DNA of 37,426 bases from Prevotella sp. (GTDB taxonomy: Bacteria > Bacteroidota > Bacteroidia > Bacteroidales > Bacteroidaceae), in contig JALETQ010000065.1 in the NCBI GenBank assembly GCA_022781445.1, positions 1 to 37,426 on the forward strand, read 5' to 3'. Both the position numbers and the translations under genes were made by a program. The number at the start of each line of letters is the position of its first letter. The first letter of the stretch is position 1. Of the stretch, positions 8,905 to 17,537 are shown piece by piece. The notes under the pieces are model-generated. The model saw only the letters and a list, made by a program, of their open reading frames with translations, did no database searches and was not told the origin of the DNA.

Positions 8905-9097
8905 CCCCAATCGGTCATGAGATTCCGAGTCGGTTTCGTTTGATGGTCGGCAGATGTCTTGTCGGTTTGTTGCAGACGTAGCGGGCTACGGCAAGACAAA
9001 AGGACAGGCAAGATGACGGCCGGCAGACGAAACCGGACGGAAAGTGATATGGAACGACAGTCAATGTATAAACAAACGCTCTTATGACCGATTTGGG
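8905..9097 (-). repeat. Dispersed intergenic repeat, copy 2 (near full length)
   Basis: The clearest copy, 193 bp. The left end CCCCAATCGGTCATGAGA (8905-8922) and the complement of the right end (CCCAAATCGGTCATAAGAG, 9079-9097 read on the minus strand) form terminal inverted repeats with only two mismatches. Read on the minus strand the interior contains CACTTTCCGTCCGGTTTCG, CTGCCGGC, then TTGCCGTAGCCCGCTACG and TGCAACAAACCGACA, in the same order as in the copy at 17538. No open frame of note lies inside. Confidence 0.72.
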
Positions 9098-9103
9098 TTC
9101 AAT

Positions 9104-9146
9104 CCCAATCGTTCCTGAGAGCGTTTGGGTCTGCCTTTCATGGTCT
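9104..9146 (+). repeat. Dispersed intergenic repeat, copy 3 (left-end fragment)
   Basis: CCCAATCGTTCCTGAGAGCG is a variant of the element's left end, followed by GGGTCTGCCTTTCATGG, which parallels GGTTCTGCATTTCATGCC in copy 1. The similarity stops near 9146. It sits back to back with copy 2, as if two elements had recombined or inserted next to each other. Confidence 0.5.
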
Positions 9147-9198
9147 CTGATTCCCCGTGACGAGGCCGGGAAGAGAGGCCGTAAAAGGGGGCGCTGAC

Positions 9199-9286
9199 AA
9201 CCTTTGGACTTCTGCCCGAGAACCTTTGGACTTGTGGGGCACAACCTTTGGACTTGTCGCCCACAACCTTTGGACTTCTCAACGCC
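9199..9286. repeat. Four-unit tandem array, 22-bp period
   Basis: Units begin at 9199, 9221, 9243 and 9265, exactly 22 bp apart. The first 13 bases, AACCTTTGGACTT, are identical in all four units; the remaining nine differ. The complement core AAGTCCAAAGG resembles the core of the second 22-bp array at 20401-20488. The array lies in the gene-free spacer between two convergent barrel-protein genes. No homopolymer slippage tract or reading frame explains it. Confidence 0.85.
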
Positions 9287-9477
9287 CCCTTCCGCGGTTC
9301 CTCTCCGGCATGGTGCGGCATGGCAATTCTCCATCCCTGAGAGGCGTCCGGTGCAGGTCGGTCGGGTTTCAACCGGTGGTGTGTCGACCCACTCTCCTGC
9401 AACCATGTCGGCCGGGTTTCGTTTCGGCAGCTTGCCTCGTAAATCCGGATCGGACTTGAGGGTTTGGTTCGGGTTCG

Positions 9478-9637
9478 GTTGATTGCCGGGCAGGTTGACC
9501 GCCAGTTGGGGACAGGCCTGGCGGGCTACGGCCATGCGAAACGACGGTCAACCTGCCGGCAGGCAGACGGAAACGGACGGGAAGTGCCGTCAGTGGCATG
9601 ATAGGCAGGACAAGACGATCCGGATGGGCGATTGGGG
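9478..9637 (-). repeat. Dispersed intergenic repeat, copy 4
   Basis: Read on the minus strand it contains GCCTATCATGCCACTGACGG, CACTTCCCGTCCGTTTCCG, TGCCTGCCGGCAGG, then GGCCGTAGCCCGCC and CCGGCAATCAAC, in the same order as the other copies. The ends are less conserved: CGGATGGGCGATTGGGG is at the right and GGTTGATTGCCGGG at the left. An internal inverted repeat pairs CAGGTTGACC (9491-9500) with GGTCAACCTG (9546-9555). Confidence 0.55.
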
Positions 9638-9678
9638 AAAAAGCCGGGCAAAACCACACCCATGGTTTTGCCCGGCTT
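9636..9678 (-). terminator. Terminator of the minus-strand barrel-protein gene
   Basis: A perfect 15-bp stem pairs AAGCCGGGCAAAACC (9641-9655) with GGTTTTGCCCGGCTT (9664-9678). On the minus strand the stem is followed by T residues (the As at 9638-9640 on the plus strand extend the two in the stem), 28 bp after the stop at 9707. Confidence 0.8.
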
Positions 9679-9706
9679 GTGTTGTCGGGAAAGTCCGCGA
9701 AAGGAA

Positions 9707-12208
9707 TCAATAGTTTACGTCGGTGCCGTATCCTCCGTTGGGATCGGTCTCTTCGTCGCTTTGTCGCTGATTGTTGGCCGGCTTCTTCTTTTGGTTCATG
9801 TTGCCGAAGTTCCATGTGAGGGTAAGGCTGGCTCTGCGTCCGCCGCCCCATCTCTCCATATACCGGTCGAAGGTGTCGTTGCCCGTATGGATTTTCCATT
9901 TCTGGCTGTCGAGGAGGTCGCGCACGTTGAGAGCCACGGTGAATTTCTTGTCAAAGAAGTTCTTTCTCACTCCCAGATCCACCGAGTAGCCCGGTTCGCG
10001 ATAGCCCTGCGTGATGACCTGTTTGGCTGTGTAGCTTGCCGAGGCTTGGAAGGTGATGTCGTAGGGCAGGATGAGGCTTGCCCGGGTGCGTGCGTTCCAT
10101 GTGAAGTTGTTGTCGCTGTCGCCCGTGACCGTCTGTCCGTTGATGTTGTAGGTGAATCCGTCGAGATGGTAATGGTAGGCGTTGAAGGTGGTGGTGAGGT
10201 CCAGAATCTTCCAGAACTTGTTTTTGAGTACCACTTCCAGACCCGTGCTTTGGCTCTTGGTGACGTTGAGATTGGTTTGGTACATCATGCCGTCGGTGCT
10301 GTCCTGCCATCGCACACGCTGAATGACATTGGTTGTCGGGCGATAGTAGGCACTCACGAGCAGCGAGTGTTGGGGCCACGTCTTGAGGTAGTTGAGCGAG
10401 AACGAGTTGGAGTACTCGGGTGCCAGTTCGGGGTTGCCGAAACGGATGTTGGTGGCATCGCGCGTGTCTCTGAACGAGTTGAGCTCGCCGCCCCACGGTC
10501 GCCTCAAGCGACGGGTGTAGTTGAGTTGCAGCTGTTGCGATTCGGTGAGCTGATAGCTGAGGAACAAGCTCGGGAAGAGTTGGAAGTTGTTGGTCTTGTA
10601 TGGCTCAACGCGTTTGGAGGCATCGTGCTCCTGCTCCCAGTCATAGCTGTCGGACTTGACCCTCCAGTATTCTCCGCGCAGACCTGCCATGATGCCGAGT
10701 TTGCCGATGTTGTAGGTGGCAGTGGCATAGAGGGCGTGAATGTCGAGATTGTAGATGAACCGGTTGAAGAACGCCTTGTCTTCGACAGCGTTTTCACCGT
10801 TCCATGAGTAGTTGTCGATCCACGATTCCTGCGGAGTGTTCTCACGCGAGAAATTCCCTTGATAGCCCGCTTGCAGCTTGCCTTTGTCGCCCAGCGGCTG
10901 CTCGTAGTCGAGTCTTGCTTCCCATGAGTGGTTCTTGATGTTCATCGGTCGGTACTGGTAGGCATAGGTCGTGGCAGGTGCATCGGCGCCGAAGTAGGTC
11001 GTGGAGTCGCGATAGTAGCTGTCGTTGTCGGAGTTCCAGCTGTTGTATCCGAGGCTAAAGTCGATGAACTGCTTGTCGGTGAAGGAATGTTTGTAGCCCA
11101 GTTCGCCGTGCCACATGTTCATATCGCCTCCGCCGCGGGTTTTTCGGGTGAGCATCTTGGTATCGGTTTCGGTGCCGAGGATGCCGTAATGGTAGGGCGT
11201 GAGGCCGGACTCGTTGCGTCGTCCCGTCATCATCATTCCTGACAGCGAAAATTCGTTCTTCTTGTCGGGATGCCAGGTGAGACCACCTTGTGCAAAGACA
11301 TTGTTGCCCATGTTTACATCGGTGCTGCTGTAACGCTGATACTCGTTGGTGAGGAAGTTCTGCTGGAAGCTCGAGCTGCCGCCTTTGCGCTCGCGGTGAC
11401 GGTATGCCACGTTGAGGTTGGCATCTATCGTAGATGAGCTGTAGTTGATGGCGGTTCCGACGTTAGCCCCGCCGTTGGTGTTGCCCCCGGCACTGACCGA
11501 ACCGAAATAACCCGCCTTGCGGTTCTTCTTCAAGATGATGTTGATGATGCCTGCGCTGCCTTCGGCAGAGAATTTCGCGGAAGGGTTGTCGATGACTTCC
11601 ACGCGCTCGATGCTTTCGGCAGGCAGTTGCTGCAGCACCAGGGCACGGTTGTCGCCGGTCATGCCGCTCGACTTTCCGTTGATCCACACCTCGACACTCG
11701 AGTTGCCTCTCAACGACACGTTGCCGTCGTTGTCGACCTCTACCGAGGGGATGTTGGCAAGGACCTCGTCGGCAGAACCGCCGGCGTTGGATATTTCCTG
11801 CGACACATCAAACGACTTGCGGTCGACTTCGAGCTTCACGCCCGAACGCTGCCCCGTGACAACGACCTCTTTGATCTGCCGGGCATCGTCGGCCATGTAG
11901 AGAGCGTTGTACGACTGCTCGGTGTGGCCGGCAGAGATGGTGAACGAACGGGTCAGCTCTTTCATCCCCACGAACGTGGCACTCAGCACGTAATCGCCGT
12001 CGGGAAGGTCGCCGATGGTGAATGAACCGCTCTCGTCGGTAATCACACCTTTGAATATCTTGTCGTCACCTTGTTTTTTCACAACCACATTGACATACCC
12101 TAAGGGTGAGTCGGTGGACTTTTCCAATACTTTGCCTTTTACCGTTCCCTGTGCGAATGCTAAGGCTGCACACAGGCATAAGGCTGTCATTATCCAGAAT
12201 CTTTTCAT
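9707..12208 (-). CDS. Outer-membrane beta-barrel (TonB-receptor-like) protein
   Basis: An 833-residue protein of the same family as the one at 6215-8683, but clearly diverged from it. The signal peptide is MKRFWIMTALCLCAALAFA. A carboxypeptidase-regulatory-like domain follows (about 20-110, with GTVKGKVLEKSTDSPLGYVN), then a plug-like domain (about 125-225, with SLRGNSSVEVWINGKSSGM and VEVIDNPSAKFSAEGSAGI) and a barrel to the C-terminus. The last residues are not the aromatic-ended signature of classical receptors. It should sit in the outer membrane; no ligand can be inferred and no SusD or TonB gene is adjacent. It faces the other barrel gene tail to tail. No convincing promoter motif is seen in 12209-12300 on the minus strand. 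Confidence 0.88.
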   Translation of the reverse strand: MKRFWIMTALCLCAALAFAQGTVKGKVLEKSTDSPLGYVNVVVKKQGDDKIFKGVITDESGSFTIGDLPDGDYVLSATFVGMKELTRSFTISAGHTEQSYNALYMADDARQIKEVVVTGQRSGVKLEVDRKSFDVSQEISNAGGSADEVLANIPSVEVDNDGNVSLRGNSSVEVWINGKSSGMTGDNRALVLQQLPAESIERVEVIDNPSAKFSAEGSAGIINIILKKNRKAGYFGSVSAGGNTNGGANVGTAINYSSSTIDANLNVAYRHRERKGGSSSFQQNFLTNEYQRYSSTDVNMGNNVFAQGGLTWHPDKKNEFSLSGMMMTGRRNESGLTPYHYGILGTETDTKMLTRKTRGGGDMNMWHGELGYKHSFTDKQFIDFSLGYNSWNSDNDSYYRDSTTYFGADAPATTYAYQYRPMNIKNHSWEARLDYEQPLGDKGKLQAGYQGNFSRENTPQESWIDNYSWNGENAVEDKAFFNRFIYNLDIHALYATATYNIGKLGIMAGLRGEYWRVKSDSYDWEQEHDASKRVEPYKTNNFQLFPSLFLSYQLTESQQLQLNYTRRLRRPWGGELNSFRDTRDATNIRFGNPELAPEYSNSFSLNYLKTWPQHSLLVSAYYRPTTNVIQRVRWQDSTDGMMYQTNLNVTKSQSTGLEVVLKNKFWKILDLTTTFNAYHYHLDGFTYNINGQTVTGDSDNNFTWNARTRASLILPYDITFQASASYTAKQVITQGYREPGYSVDLGVRKNFFDKKFTVALNVRDLLDSQKWKIHTGNDTFDRYMERWGGGRRASLTLTWNFGNMNQKKKPANNQRQSDEETDPNGGYGTDVNY

Positions 12209-12281
12209 GCCCTTTTAGACGATGAAAGTTGCCCTTTCGTTTAATCGATGCCTCGCTTATTAGTGTTAAACAATCTTGTCG

Positions 12282-12348
12282 TCACCGTCTTGCCGGCATC
12301 CTGCTCCCGGGAGTGTGTACACGGCTGCAGGCTCCGATGGCGTGAATC
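12282..12348 (+). repeat. Possible degenerate piece of the dispersed repeat
   Basis: TCTTGCCGGCATCC (12288-12301) and GGCTCCGATGGCG (12330-12342) match the second half of copy 1 (CGCTTGCCGGCATCC and GGCTCCGATGACCG), with similar spacing. No terminal repeats are visible. The piece lies between the divergent barrel-protein and purL genes, upstream of the purL promoter. Confidence 0.35.
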
Positions 12349-12371
12349 GTGCCACAAATCAAGCCTTTTGT

Positions 12372-12402
12372 TTTGTGGTCTTCTCATTTTGCATTACCTT
12401 TG
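12372..12402 (+). promoter_or_regulatory. Bacteroidota-type promoter for purL
   Basis: TTTG (12372-12375) and TACCTTTG (12395-12402) are separated by 19 bp, a complete match to TTTG / TAnnTTTG. Transcription would start near 12409, about 30 nt before the ATG. The short leader leaves no room for a purine riboswitch, and none is seen. Confidence 0.7.
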
Positions 12403-12438
12403 CAAATCATTCCACACAATAATATATAGTAAAGGTAT

Positions 12439-15400
12439 ATGATTTTTTTCTTCCTCACTTCTAACCGCAGTGTGATGGCTGTCGATGCCGATCACGCTTT
12501 CAGCCAAGACGAAATCCATAAACTGAGCTGGCTCTTCGGAGAAGCACAACTCCTCGAAAGCGAGCGCGTAGAAGGGTTTTACGTAGGTCCGCGTCGCGAA
12601 ATGGTCACCCCTTGGAGTACCAACGCCGTTGAGATCACACAGAACATGAACCTTGCCGGCATCGGCCGCATCGAAGAATATTTTGCCGTCGACGATGCCG
12701 AAGCCGGTCACGACGTGATGCTGCAACGCCTCTATCGGGGACTCGACCAGGAGATATTCACCGTGCATCACAATCCGGAACCCATCCGTGAGGTGGAAGA
12801 CCTCGAAGCCTACAACGAGCAGGAGGGACTGGCACTGTCGGCAGAGGAAATGGCATACCTGCACGAAGTCGAAAGACAGCTGGGTGGCCGCAAGCTCACC
12901 GATTCCGAAATCTTCGGCTTCGCACAGATCAACTCCGAACACTGCCGGCATAAAATCTTCGGCGGTACGTTCATCATCGACGGTGAAGAACGCCCGTCGT
13001 CGCTCTTTGCGATGATCAAGCGCACCACCGCCGAACACCCCAACCACATTCTCTCGGCTTACAAGGACAATGTGGCGTTCTCGCAAGGTCCGCGCATCGA
13101 GCAATTCGCTCCCGTGGAAGCCGACAAGCCCGATTATTTTGCCGTCAAGGAGATCGACAGCGTCATCTCCCTCAAGGCCGAAACCCATAACTTCCCCACC
13201 ACGGTGGAGCCGTTCAACGGTGCCTCGACCGGAACGGGTGGCGAAATTCGCGACCGCATGGCAGGCGGTACCGGCTCGTGGCCCATCGCCGGAACGGCGG
13301 TTTACATGACAGCCTATCCGCGGCCTGTCGACGACGACAACGAACCTCTCCCTTGGGAAACAATACTGCCCGTGCGCCAATGGCTCTATCAGTCGCCCGA
13401 AGAAATCCTCATCAAGGCATCCAACGGTGCGAGTGACTTCGGTAACAAATTCGGCCAGCCGCTCATCTGCGGCTCGGTACTCACCTTCGAACACCGTGAG
13501 GCCGATACCGGTCAAACCACTTCGTATGCCTACGACAAAGTCATCATGCTTGCCGGTGGTGTGGGATACGGCAACAGGCGCGACTGCCTGAAGAAAGAAC
13601 CTGCCAAAGGAAACAAGGTCGTCGTGGTGGGTGGCGACAACTACCGCATCGGACTGGGTGGCGGAAGCGTCAGCTCGGTCGATACCGGACGCTATTCAAA
13701 CGGCATCGAACTCAATGCCGTGCAGCGTGCCAACCCCGAAATGCAAAAGCGCGCCTACAACCTCGTAAGGGCGTTGGCCGAAGGTGAGGACAACCCTGTC
13801 ATCAGTATTCACGACCACGGTTCGGCCGGTCATCTCAACTGTCTCTCGGAACTTGTTGAGGAATGTGGCGGAAAAATAGACATGACGAAGTTGCCCATCG
13901 GTGACAAGACCTTGTCGGCAAAGGAAATCATCGCCAACGAAAGTCAGGAGCGCATGGGACTCCTCATCGACGAAAAGCATATTGACAAGGTGAAACGCAT
14001 CGCCGAACGTGAACGCGCTCCTTTTTATGTGGTCGGAGAGACAACGGGCGACGCCCACTTCTCCTTCGAACAGGCAGACAAGAGAAAGCCTTTCGATCTC
14101 GATGTGGCGCAGATGTTCGGACACTCACCCAAGACCATCATGCGCGACAACACTGTCGAACGCCGTTATGCGGCTCCCGTATACTCCCAATCCGAACTCG
14201 ATGACTACGTACGTCGTGTACTCCGTCTTGAAGCTGTGGCTTGCAAAGACTGGCTCACCAACAAGGTGGACCGCTCGGTGACGGGCAAGATTGCCCGCCA
14301 ACAATGTCAAGGCCGCTTGCAGTTGCCCCTCAGCGATTGTGGTGTCGTGGCACTCGACTATCGTGGCGAAGCCGGTATTGCCACCGCCATCGGTCACGCT
14401 CCGCAGGCAGGCCTCGTGTCGCCGGGGAGCGGAAGTGTACTGTCGGTGGCCGAAGCCCTTACCAACCTTGTGTGGGCTCCGCTCGGACGCAAAGGCGAGG
14501 ACAACTCGTCGCCCCTCGACTATGTGAGCCTCTCTGCCAACTGGATGTGGCCCTGCCGCTCGCAGGAAGGTGAGGATGCCCGACTCTATGCAGCCGTCGA
14601 AGCCTTGTCGGACTTCTGTTGCTCCATCGGTGTCAATGTACCCACGGGCAAAGATTCCTTGTCGATGTCGCAACAGTATCCCGATGGCAACAAAATCATC
14701 TCTCCGGGAACGGTCATCGTCAGTGCCGGCGGTGAGGTGAGCGACGTGAAAAAGACCGTGTCGCCCGTCGTGGTGAACGACAAGCGGGCATCGCTCTATC
14801 ATATCGACTTCTCGTTCGACGAGCAGAAACTGGGCGGAAGTGCGCTGACACAGTCGCTGGGTTTCCTCGGTGACGAGGTGCCGACGGTGAAGAATGCCGA
14901 ATATTTCGTGGACTGCTTCAACCTCATCCAAGAACTCGTGAACCGCAACCTCATCATGGCAGGCCACGACATCAGTGCCGGCGGTATGATCACTGCACTG
15001 CTGGAGATGTGTTTTGCCAACACTGAAGGCGGTCTGCACATCAACCTGCACGACCTCTGTGCCGATAAACTTCCCGACGGAACGCCCGACATAGTGAAAC
15101 TGCTGTTTGCCGAAAATCCGGGTGTCATCATTCAGGTGAGCGACCAACACAAAGACCAACTCTTCACCCTGCTGGAAGAGGCCGGCGTGGGATGTGCCAA
15201 AATTGGATATGCCACTCCCGACGACCGTACCCTGACCATCGTCAAAGACGACTTTGAATATCGAGCAGACATTGATGAAATGCGCGATGTATGGTATCGA
15301 ACTTCATACCTCCTCGACCGCCGTCAGAGCATGAACGGCTGTGCTGAAAAACGCTTCAGGAACTACAAGTGGCAACCCGTAGAGATGGTTTTCCCGGCCA

Positions 15401-16215
15401 CTTTCAAAGGCACGCTCCGTTCATTGGGACTGAATGCCGACCGAAAATATCGCTCGGATATCAAGGCGGCCATCATTCGTGAAAAGGGAACCAACGGCGA
15501 ACGCGAGATGGCTTATGCCCTCCATCTGGCAGGCTTCGACGTGAAGGATGTGGCCATGACCGACCTCATCAGCGGGCGGGAAACGCTCGACGACATCCGC
15601 ATGATTGTTTTCTGTGGCGGTTTCTCCAACAGCGACGTACTCGGATCGGCAAAAGGATGGGCAGGTGCCTTCTTGTTCAACCCCAAAGCCAAGGAAACCC
15701 TCGACCGTTTTTATGCCCGTCCCGACACCCTCTCGCTCGGAATTTGCAACGGCTGTCAGCTCATGGTCGAACTGGGACTTATCCGCAATGAAGCGGGCAA
15801 GCCCGTGGCAGCCAAGATGCTCCACAACGATTCGCACAAGTTTGAAAGCAACTTCGTGTCGCTTTCGATCCCCCGCAATAACAGCGTGATGCTGGGTTCG
15901 CTCAGCGATACCCGACTGGGCATCTGGGTGGCTCACGGAGAAGGCAAGTTCGCGCTCCCCGAGGAAGAAAGACACTACAACATCATTGCCCGCTATAACT
16001 ACCAAGGCTATCCTGCCAACCCCAACGGATCGGACTACAACACCGCGGGCATCTGCTCTGCCGACGGTCGTCATCTGGCGATGATGCCTCACTTGGAACG
16101 CGCCGTCTTCCCATGGCAGAACGCATGGTATCCCCTCGATCGCAAAGCCGACGAGGTGACGCCTTGGCTCGAAGCCTTCGTCAATGCACGGCGCTGGTTA
16201 GAGCAAAATAACTAA
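12439..16215 (+). CDS. purL: Phosphoribosylformylglycinamidine synthase (single-chain)
   Basis: A 1258-residue PurL catalysing the ATP- and glutamine-dependent conversion of FGAR to FGAM in purine synthesis, in the cytosol. The order is a PurS-like N-terminal domain (first 150 or so residues, with GPRREMVTPWSTNAVEITQN), two AIRS-like halves (about 170-970, with QINSEHCRHKIF, SLKAETHNFPTTVEPF and the GGVGYGN and GSAGHLNC segments) and a C-terminal glutaminase. Its nucleophile is Cys1103 in LGICNGCQLM and its partners are His1218 and Glu1220 in PHLERAVFPW. Length is that of the single-chain type; nothing is missing. MIFFFLTSNRSVMAV agrees with the usual N-terminus of Bacteroidales PurL, supporting the start at 12439. 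It has its own promoter. Confidence 0.96.
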   Translation: MIFFFLTSNRSVMAVDADHAFSQDEIHKLSWLFGEAQLLESERVEGFYVGPRREMVTPWSTNAVEITQNMNLAGIGRIEEYFAVDDAEAGHDVMLQRLYRGLDQEIFTVHHNPEPIREVEDLEAYNEQEGLALSAEEMAYLHEVERQLGGRKLTDSEIFGFAQINSEHCRHKIFGGTFIIDGEERPSSLFAMIKRTTAEHPNHILSAYKDNVAFSQGPRIEQFAPVEADKPDYFAVKEIDSVISLKAETHNFPTTVEPFNGASTGTGGEIRDRMAGGTGSWPIAGTAVYMTAYPRPVDDDNEPLPWETILPVRQWLYQSPEEILIKASNGASDFGNKFGQPLICGSVLTFEHREADTGQTTSYAYDKVIMLAGGVGYGNRRDCLKKEPAKGNKVVVVGGDNYRIGLGGGSVSSVDTGRYSNGIELNAVQRANPEMQKRAYNLVRALAEGEDNPVISIHDHGSAGHLNCLSELVEECGGKIDMTKLPIGDKTLSAKEIIANESQERMGLLIDEKHIDKVKRIAERERAPFYVVGETTGDAHFSFEQADKRKPFDLDVAQMFGHSPKTIMRDNTVERRYAAPVYSQSELDDYVRRVLRLEAVACKDWLTNKVDRSVTGKIARQQCQGRLQLPLSDCGVVALDYRGEAGIATAIGHAPQAGLVSPGSGSVLSVAEALTNLVWAPLGRKGEDNSSPLDYVSLSANWMWPCRSQEGEDARLYAAVEALSDFCCSIGVNVPTGKDSLSMSQQYPDGNKIISPGTVIVSAGGEVSDVKKTVSPVVVNDKRASLYHIDFSFDEQKLGGSALTQSLGFLGDEVPTVKNAEYFVDCFNLIQELVNRNLIMAGHDISAGGMITALLEMCFANTEGGLHINLHDLCADKLPDGTPDIVKLLFAENPGVIIQVSDQHKDQLFTLLEEAGVGCAKIGYATPDDRTLTIVKDDFEYRADIDEMRDVWYRTSYLLDRRQSMNGCAEKRFRNYKWQPVEMVFPATFKGTLRSLGLNADRKYRSDIKAAIIREKGTNGEREMAYALHLAGFDVKDVAMTDLISGRETLDDIRMIVFCGGFSNSDVLGSAKGWAGAFLFNPKAKETLDRFYARPDTLSLGICNGCQLMVELGLIRNEAGKPVAAKMLHNDSHKFESNFVSLSIPRNNSVMLGSLSDTRLGIWVAHGEGKFALPEEERHYNIIARYNYQGYPANPNGSDYNTAGICSADGRHLAMMPHLERAVFPWQNAWYPLDRKADEVTPWLEAFVNARRWLEQNN

Positions 16216-16225
16216 TCGTACCCAA

Positions 16226-16264
16226 GGCAGGGTGAGTGGAGGACTGTCTTCCACTCACCCTGCC
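16226..16264. other. Perfect hairpin between purL and the transporter pair
   Basis: GGCAGGGTGAGTGGA (16226-16240) pairs perfectly over 15 bp with TCCACTCACCCTGCC (16250-16264) around a 9-base loop. No T-run follows on either strand, so it is not a canonical terminator. It ends 15 bp before the ATG of the next gene, where it could mask the ribosome-binding site or protect a processed purL 3' end. Confidence 0.6.
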
Positions 16265-16279
16265 ATCAACATCTACGGA

Positions 16280-16828
16280 ATGGATCGGATATATTGGACT
16301 TGTTTTAAGACGTTTTTCAAGATCGGGCTGTTTACTTTCGGCGGGGGGTATGCCATGATACCGCTGATAGAGGCAGAGGTGGTGGACAAGCAGAAATGGA
16401 TAGACCGCACCCGCTTCACCGACTTGATTGCCATCGCACAGAGTTGCCCGGGCGTGTTTGCCATCAACATCAGCATCTTCATCGGTCACTCGCTCCGCAA
16501 GACCAAAGGAGCACTGGTGGCATGTCTGGGTGCAGCACTGCCGTCGTTCATCATTATCTTGCTCATCGCCATGTTCTTCAAGTCGTTTGAAGACAACCCT
16601 GTCGTGGCTTCAATGTTCAGGGGCATCCGTCCTGCTGTGGTGGCACTCATTGCCGTTCCCACGTTCAATCTGGCAGTGCGGTCGGGCATCAACCTCGCCA
16701 ACTGCTGGATACCCGTCGGAGGGGCATTGCTGATATGGTTGCTGGGCGTCAATCCCATTTTCATCATCATCGCGGCCGGATTGGGCGGATGGCTTTACGG
16801 AACCTTGGTCAAACCCACCGAATCATGA
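16280..16828 (+). CDS. Chromate-type (CHR) transporter, half-size, first subunit
   Basis: A 182-residue membrane protein with the CHR-family opening FFKIGLFTFGGGYAMIPLI and the following SCPGVFAINISIFIG segment. About five or six hydrophobic stretches are visible. Half-size CHR proteins work as adjacent pairs and are inner-membrane anion transporters; a role in chromate export is known for some family members, but the physiological substrate of Bacteroidales pairs is unclear. An upstream in-frame alternative start at 16232 lies in the hairpin region and adds non-membrane residues, so I prefer the ATG at 16280. The stop overlaps the next start as ATGA. Confidence 0.85.
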   Translation: MDRIYWTCFKTFFKIGLFTFGGGYAMIPLIEAEVVDKQKWIDRTRFTDLIAIAQSCPGVFAINISIFIGHSLRKTKGALVACLGAALPSFIIILLIAMFFKSFEDNPVVASMFRGIRPAVVALIAVPTFNLAVRSGINLANCWIPVGGALLIWLLGVNPIFIIIAAGLGGWLYGTLVKPTES

Positions 16829-17400
16829 TTTTTCTTCAGTTATTCATCACTTTCTTCCAAATCGGCCTTTTCGGCTTCGGCGGTGGCTATGGCATGTTGT
16901 CGCTCATCCAGGCTCAAGTGGTGACGCACCACCATTGGATGACCATGGGTCAGTTTACCGATATTGTCGCCGTGTCGCAGATGACTCCCGGTCCTGTGGG
17001 TATCAACTCCGCCACCTATTGTGGCTATGCTGCCGTACACAATGCCGGCATGGGCAATATGGCGGCCATCGCGGGCAGTGCCCTCGCCACCTTTGCACTT
17101 GTGTTGCCCTCGCTGATACTGATGCTGGCGATCTGTAAACTGTTCATGCGCTACATGAACACGCCGGCAGTGCAGAGCATCTTCGCCGGCCTGCGGCCTG
17201 CCGTGGTGGGTCTGTTGGGAGCTGCCACGCTGTTGTTGATGACTGCCGACAATTTTTCCACTCCACAAACCGACCCTTGGCAATTCTGGATCAGCGTTGC
17301 CCTGTTTGTCGTTACCTTCGTGGGGACGAAGTTCTATAAGGTCAATCCCATCCACATGATTCTGCTGGCAGCCTTCGCCGGCTTGCTCCTGCTGTATTGA
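16825..17400 (+). CDS. Chromate-type (CHR) transporter, half-size, second subunit
   Basis: A 191-residue membrane protein paralogous to its upstream neighbour: FFQIGLFGFGGGYGMLSLI is the same motif, and the CHR signature MTPGPVGINSATYCGY is complete here. About six hydrophobic segments reach the C-terminal MILLAAFAGLLLLY. The ATG at 16825 overlaps the TGA of the first subunit, so the two are translationally coupled and likely form an antiparallel heterodimer. The spacer that follows, 17401-17537, shows no gene and no clear terminator. Confidence 0.87.
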   Translation: MIFLQLFITFFQIGLFGFGGGYGMLSLIQAQVVTHHHWMTMGQFTDIVAVSQMTPGPVGINSATYCGYAAVHNAGMGNMAAIAGSALATFALVLPSLILMLAICKLFMRYMNTPAVQSIFAGLRPAVVGLLGAATLLLMTADNFSTPQTDPWQFWISVALFVVTFVGTKFYKVNPIHMILLAAFAGLLLLY

Positions 17401-17537
17401 AACAGCCGTTAGAGTGGATGAGTCGCTCTTTGCATCCGGTGACTATTTTTCGTCATGTGTTTCAATATGCAACCCGGGCCTGACGGATTGTCTTTATTGC
17501 TGCTTGCAACGGGTTGTTCCGGTCGGACTGTTTCTTT

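Noticed and set aside
9199..9286. CRISPR array
   Set aside because: The period is only 22 bp with 9-bp variable parts, far too short for repeat plus spacer, and no cas gene is present.
9632..10807. Long plus-strand frame of 391 codons opposite the barrel-protein gene
   Set aside because: It is the antisense shadow of the minus-strand gene 9707-12208, which has a signal peptide and clear family motifs; the frame has no recognisable domain.
12394..13515. Minus-strand frame of 373 codons within purL
   Set aside because: Shadow of purL; no start context or domain.
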